Positions 5,674 to 5,728 of a DNA stretch of 5,728 nt are shown here, in pieces (the stretch's first letter is position 1; each line of letters starts with the position of its first letter). The DNA is from DALYLB01 sp046154695 (lineage in GTDB: Bacteria; Acidobacteriota; Blastocatellia; RBC074). A model generated the notes under the pieces. That model had not been told where the DNA came from. It saw only the letters and a program-made list of their open reading frames with translations, and searched no databases. Location of the stretch: positions 1-5,728 of the forward strand of contig JBJXFI010000272.1 of the NCBI GenBank assembly GCA_046154695.1, given 5' to 3'. The position numbers were made by a program, and so were the translations under genes.

Positions 5674-5728
5674 TCGCTTCTTACTCTCGCCCGGCCATCG
5701 ATCACCCGCGAAGCGTGCGGAGCCGGTT

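Overview
This is a GC-rich bacterial window with five protein genes. One is cut by the left edge, and there are no RNA genes, insertion sequences or CRISPR arrays. Gene families (a secreted DUF885 protein, a TetA-type MFS pump, a CorC/HlyC-type membrane protein, a family-of-unknowns protein and an exported thioredoxin-fold redoxin) fit a diderm environmental bacterium. Planctomycetota, Acidobacteriota or a neighbouring lineage would suit, but that is a guess from gene style, not a placement.

Layout: 1-795 (minus) is the N-terminal 265 residues of a secreted DUF885-family protein. 998-2227 (minus) is a drug:H+ antiporter-like MFS permease, with a 12-bp tandem repeat just upstream of its preferred start. 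2552-3871 (plus) is a DUF21-CBS-CBS-CorC_HlyC protein. It converges, with only five bases between the stop codons, on 3877-4821 (minus), a protein of unknown function. A 274-bp divergent intergenic region (4822-5095) with a 10-bp palindrome and AT-rich promoter-like elements leads to 5096-5644 (plus), a redoxin gene.

The main discovery is in that last gene. A TGA at 5294-5296 interrupts the frame exactly where the catalytic cysteine of the thioredoxin fold should be, giving RGYPGYQ-U-PLC. The reading frame continues on the other side of the TGA with the rest of a perfectly sensible redoxin to a TAA at 5642-5644. Right after the TGA is a small GC stem-loop whose four-base loop AGGU resembles bacterial SECIS elements. 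I read this as one selenoprotein gene with a UxxC active site, probably exported. Automatic annotation would split it into two unrelated-looking ORFs. The main alternative is a nonsense mutation or a sequencing error, which needs the genome's selA/selB/selC/selD status and the homologues to settle.

The five genes do not form a single operon or pathway. The two leftmost genes share a strand but are 202 bp apart. The others are divergent or convergent, so each is probably transcribed on its own.
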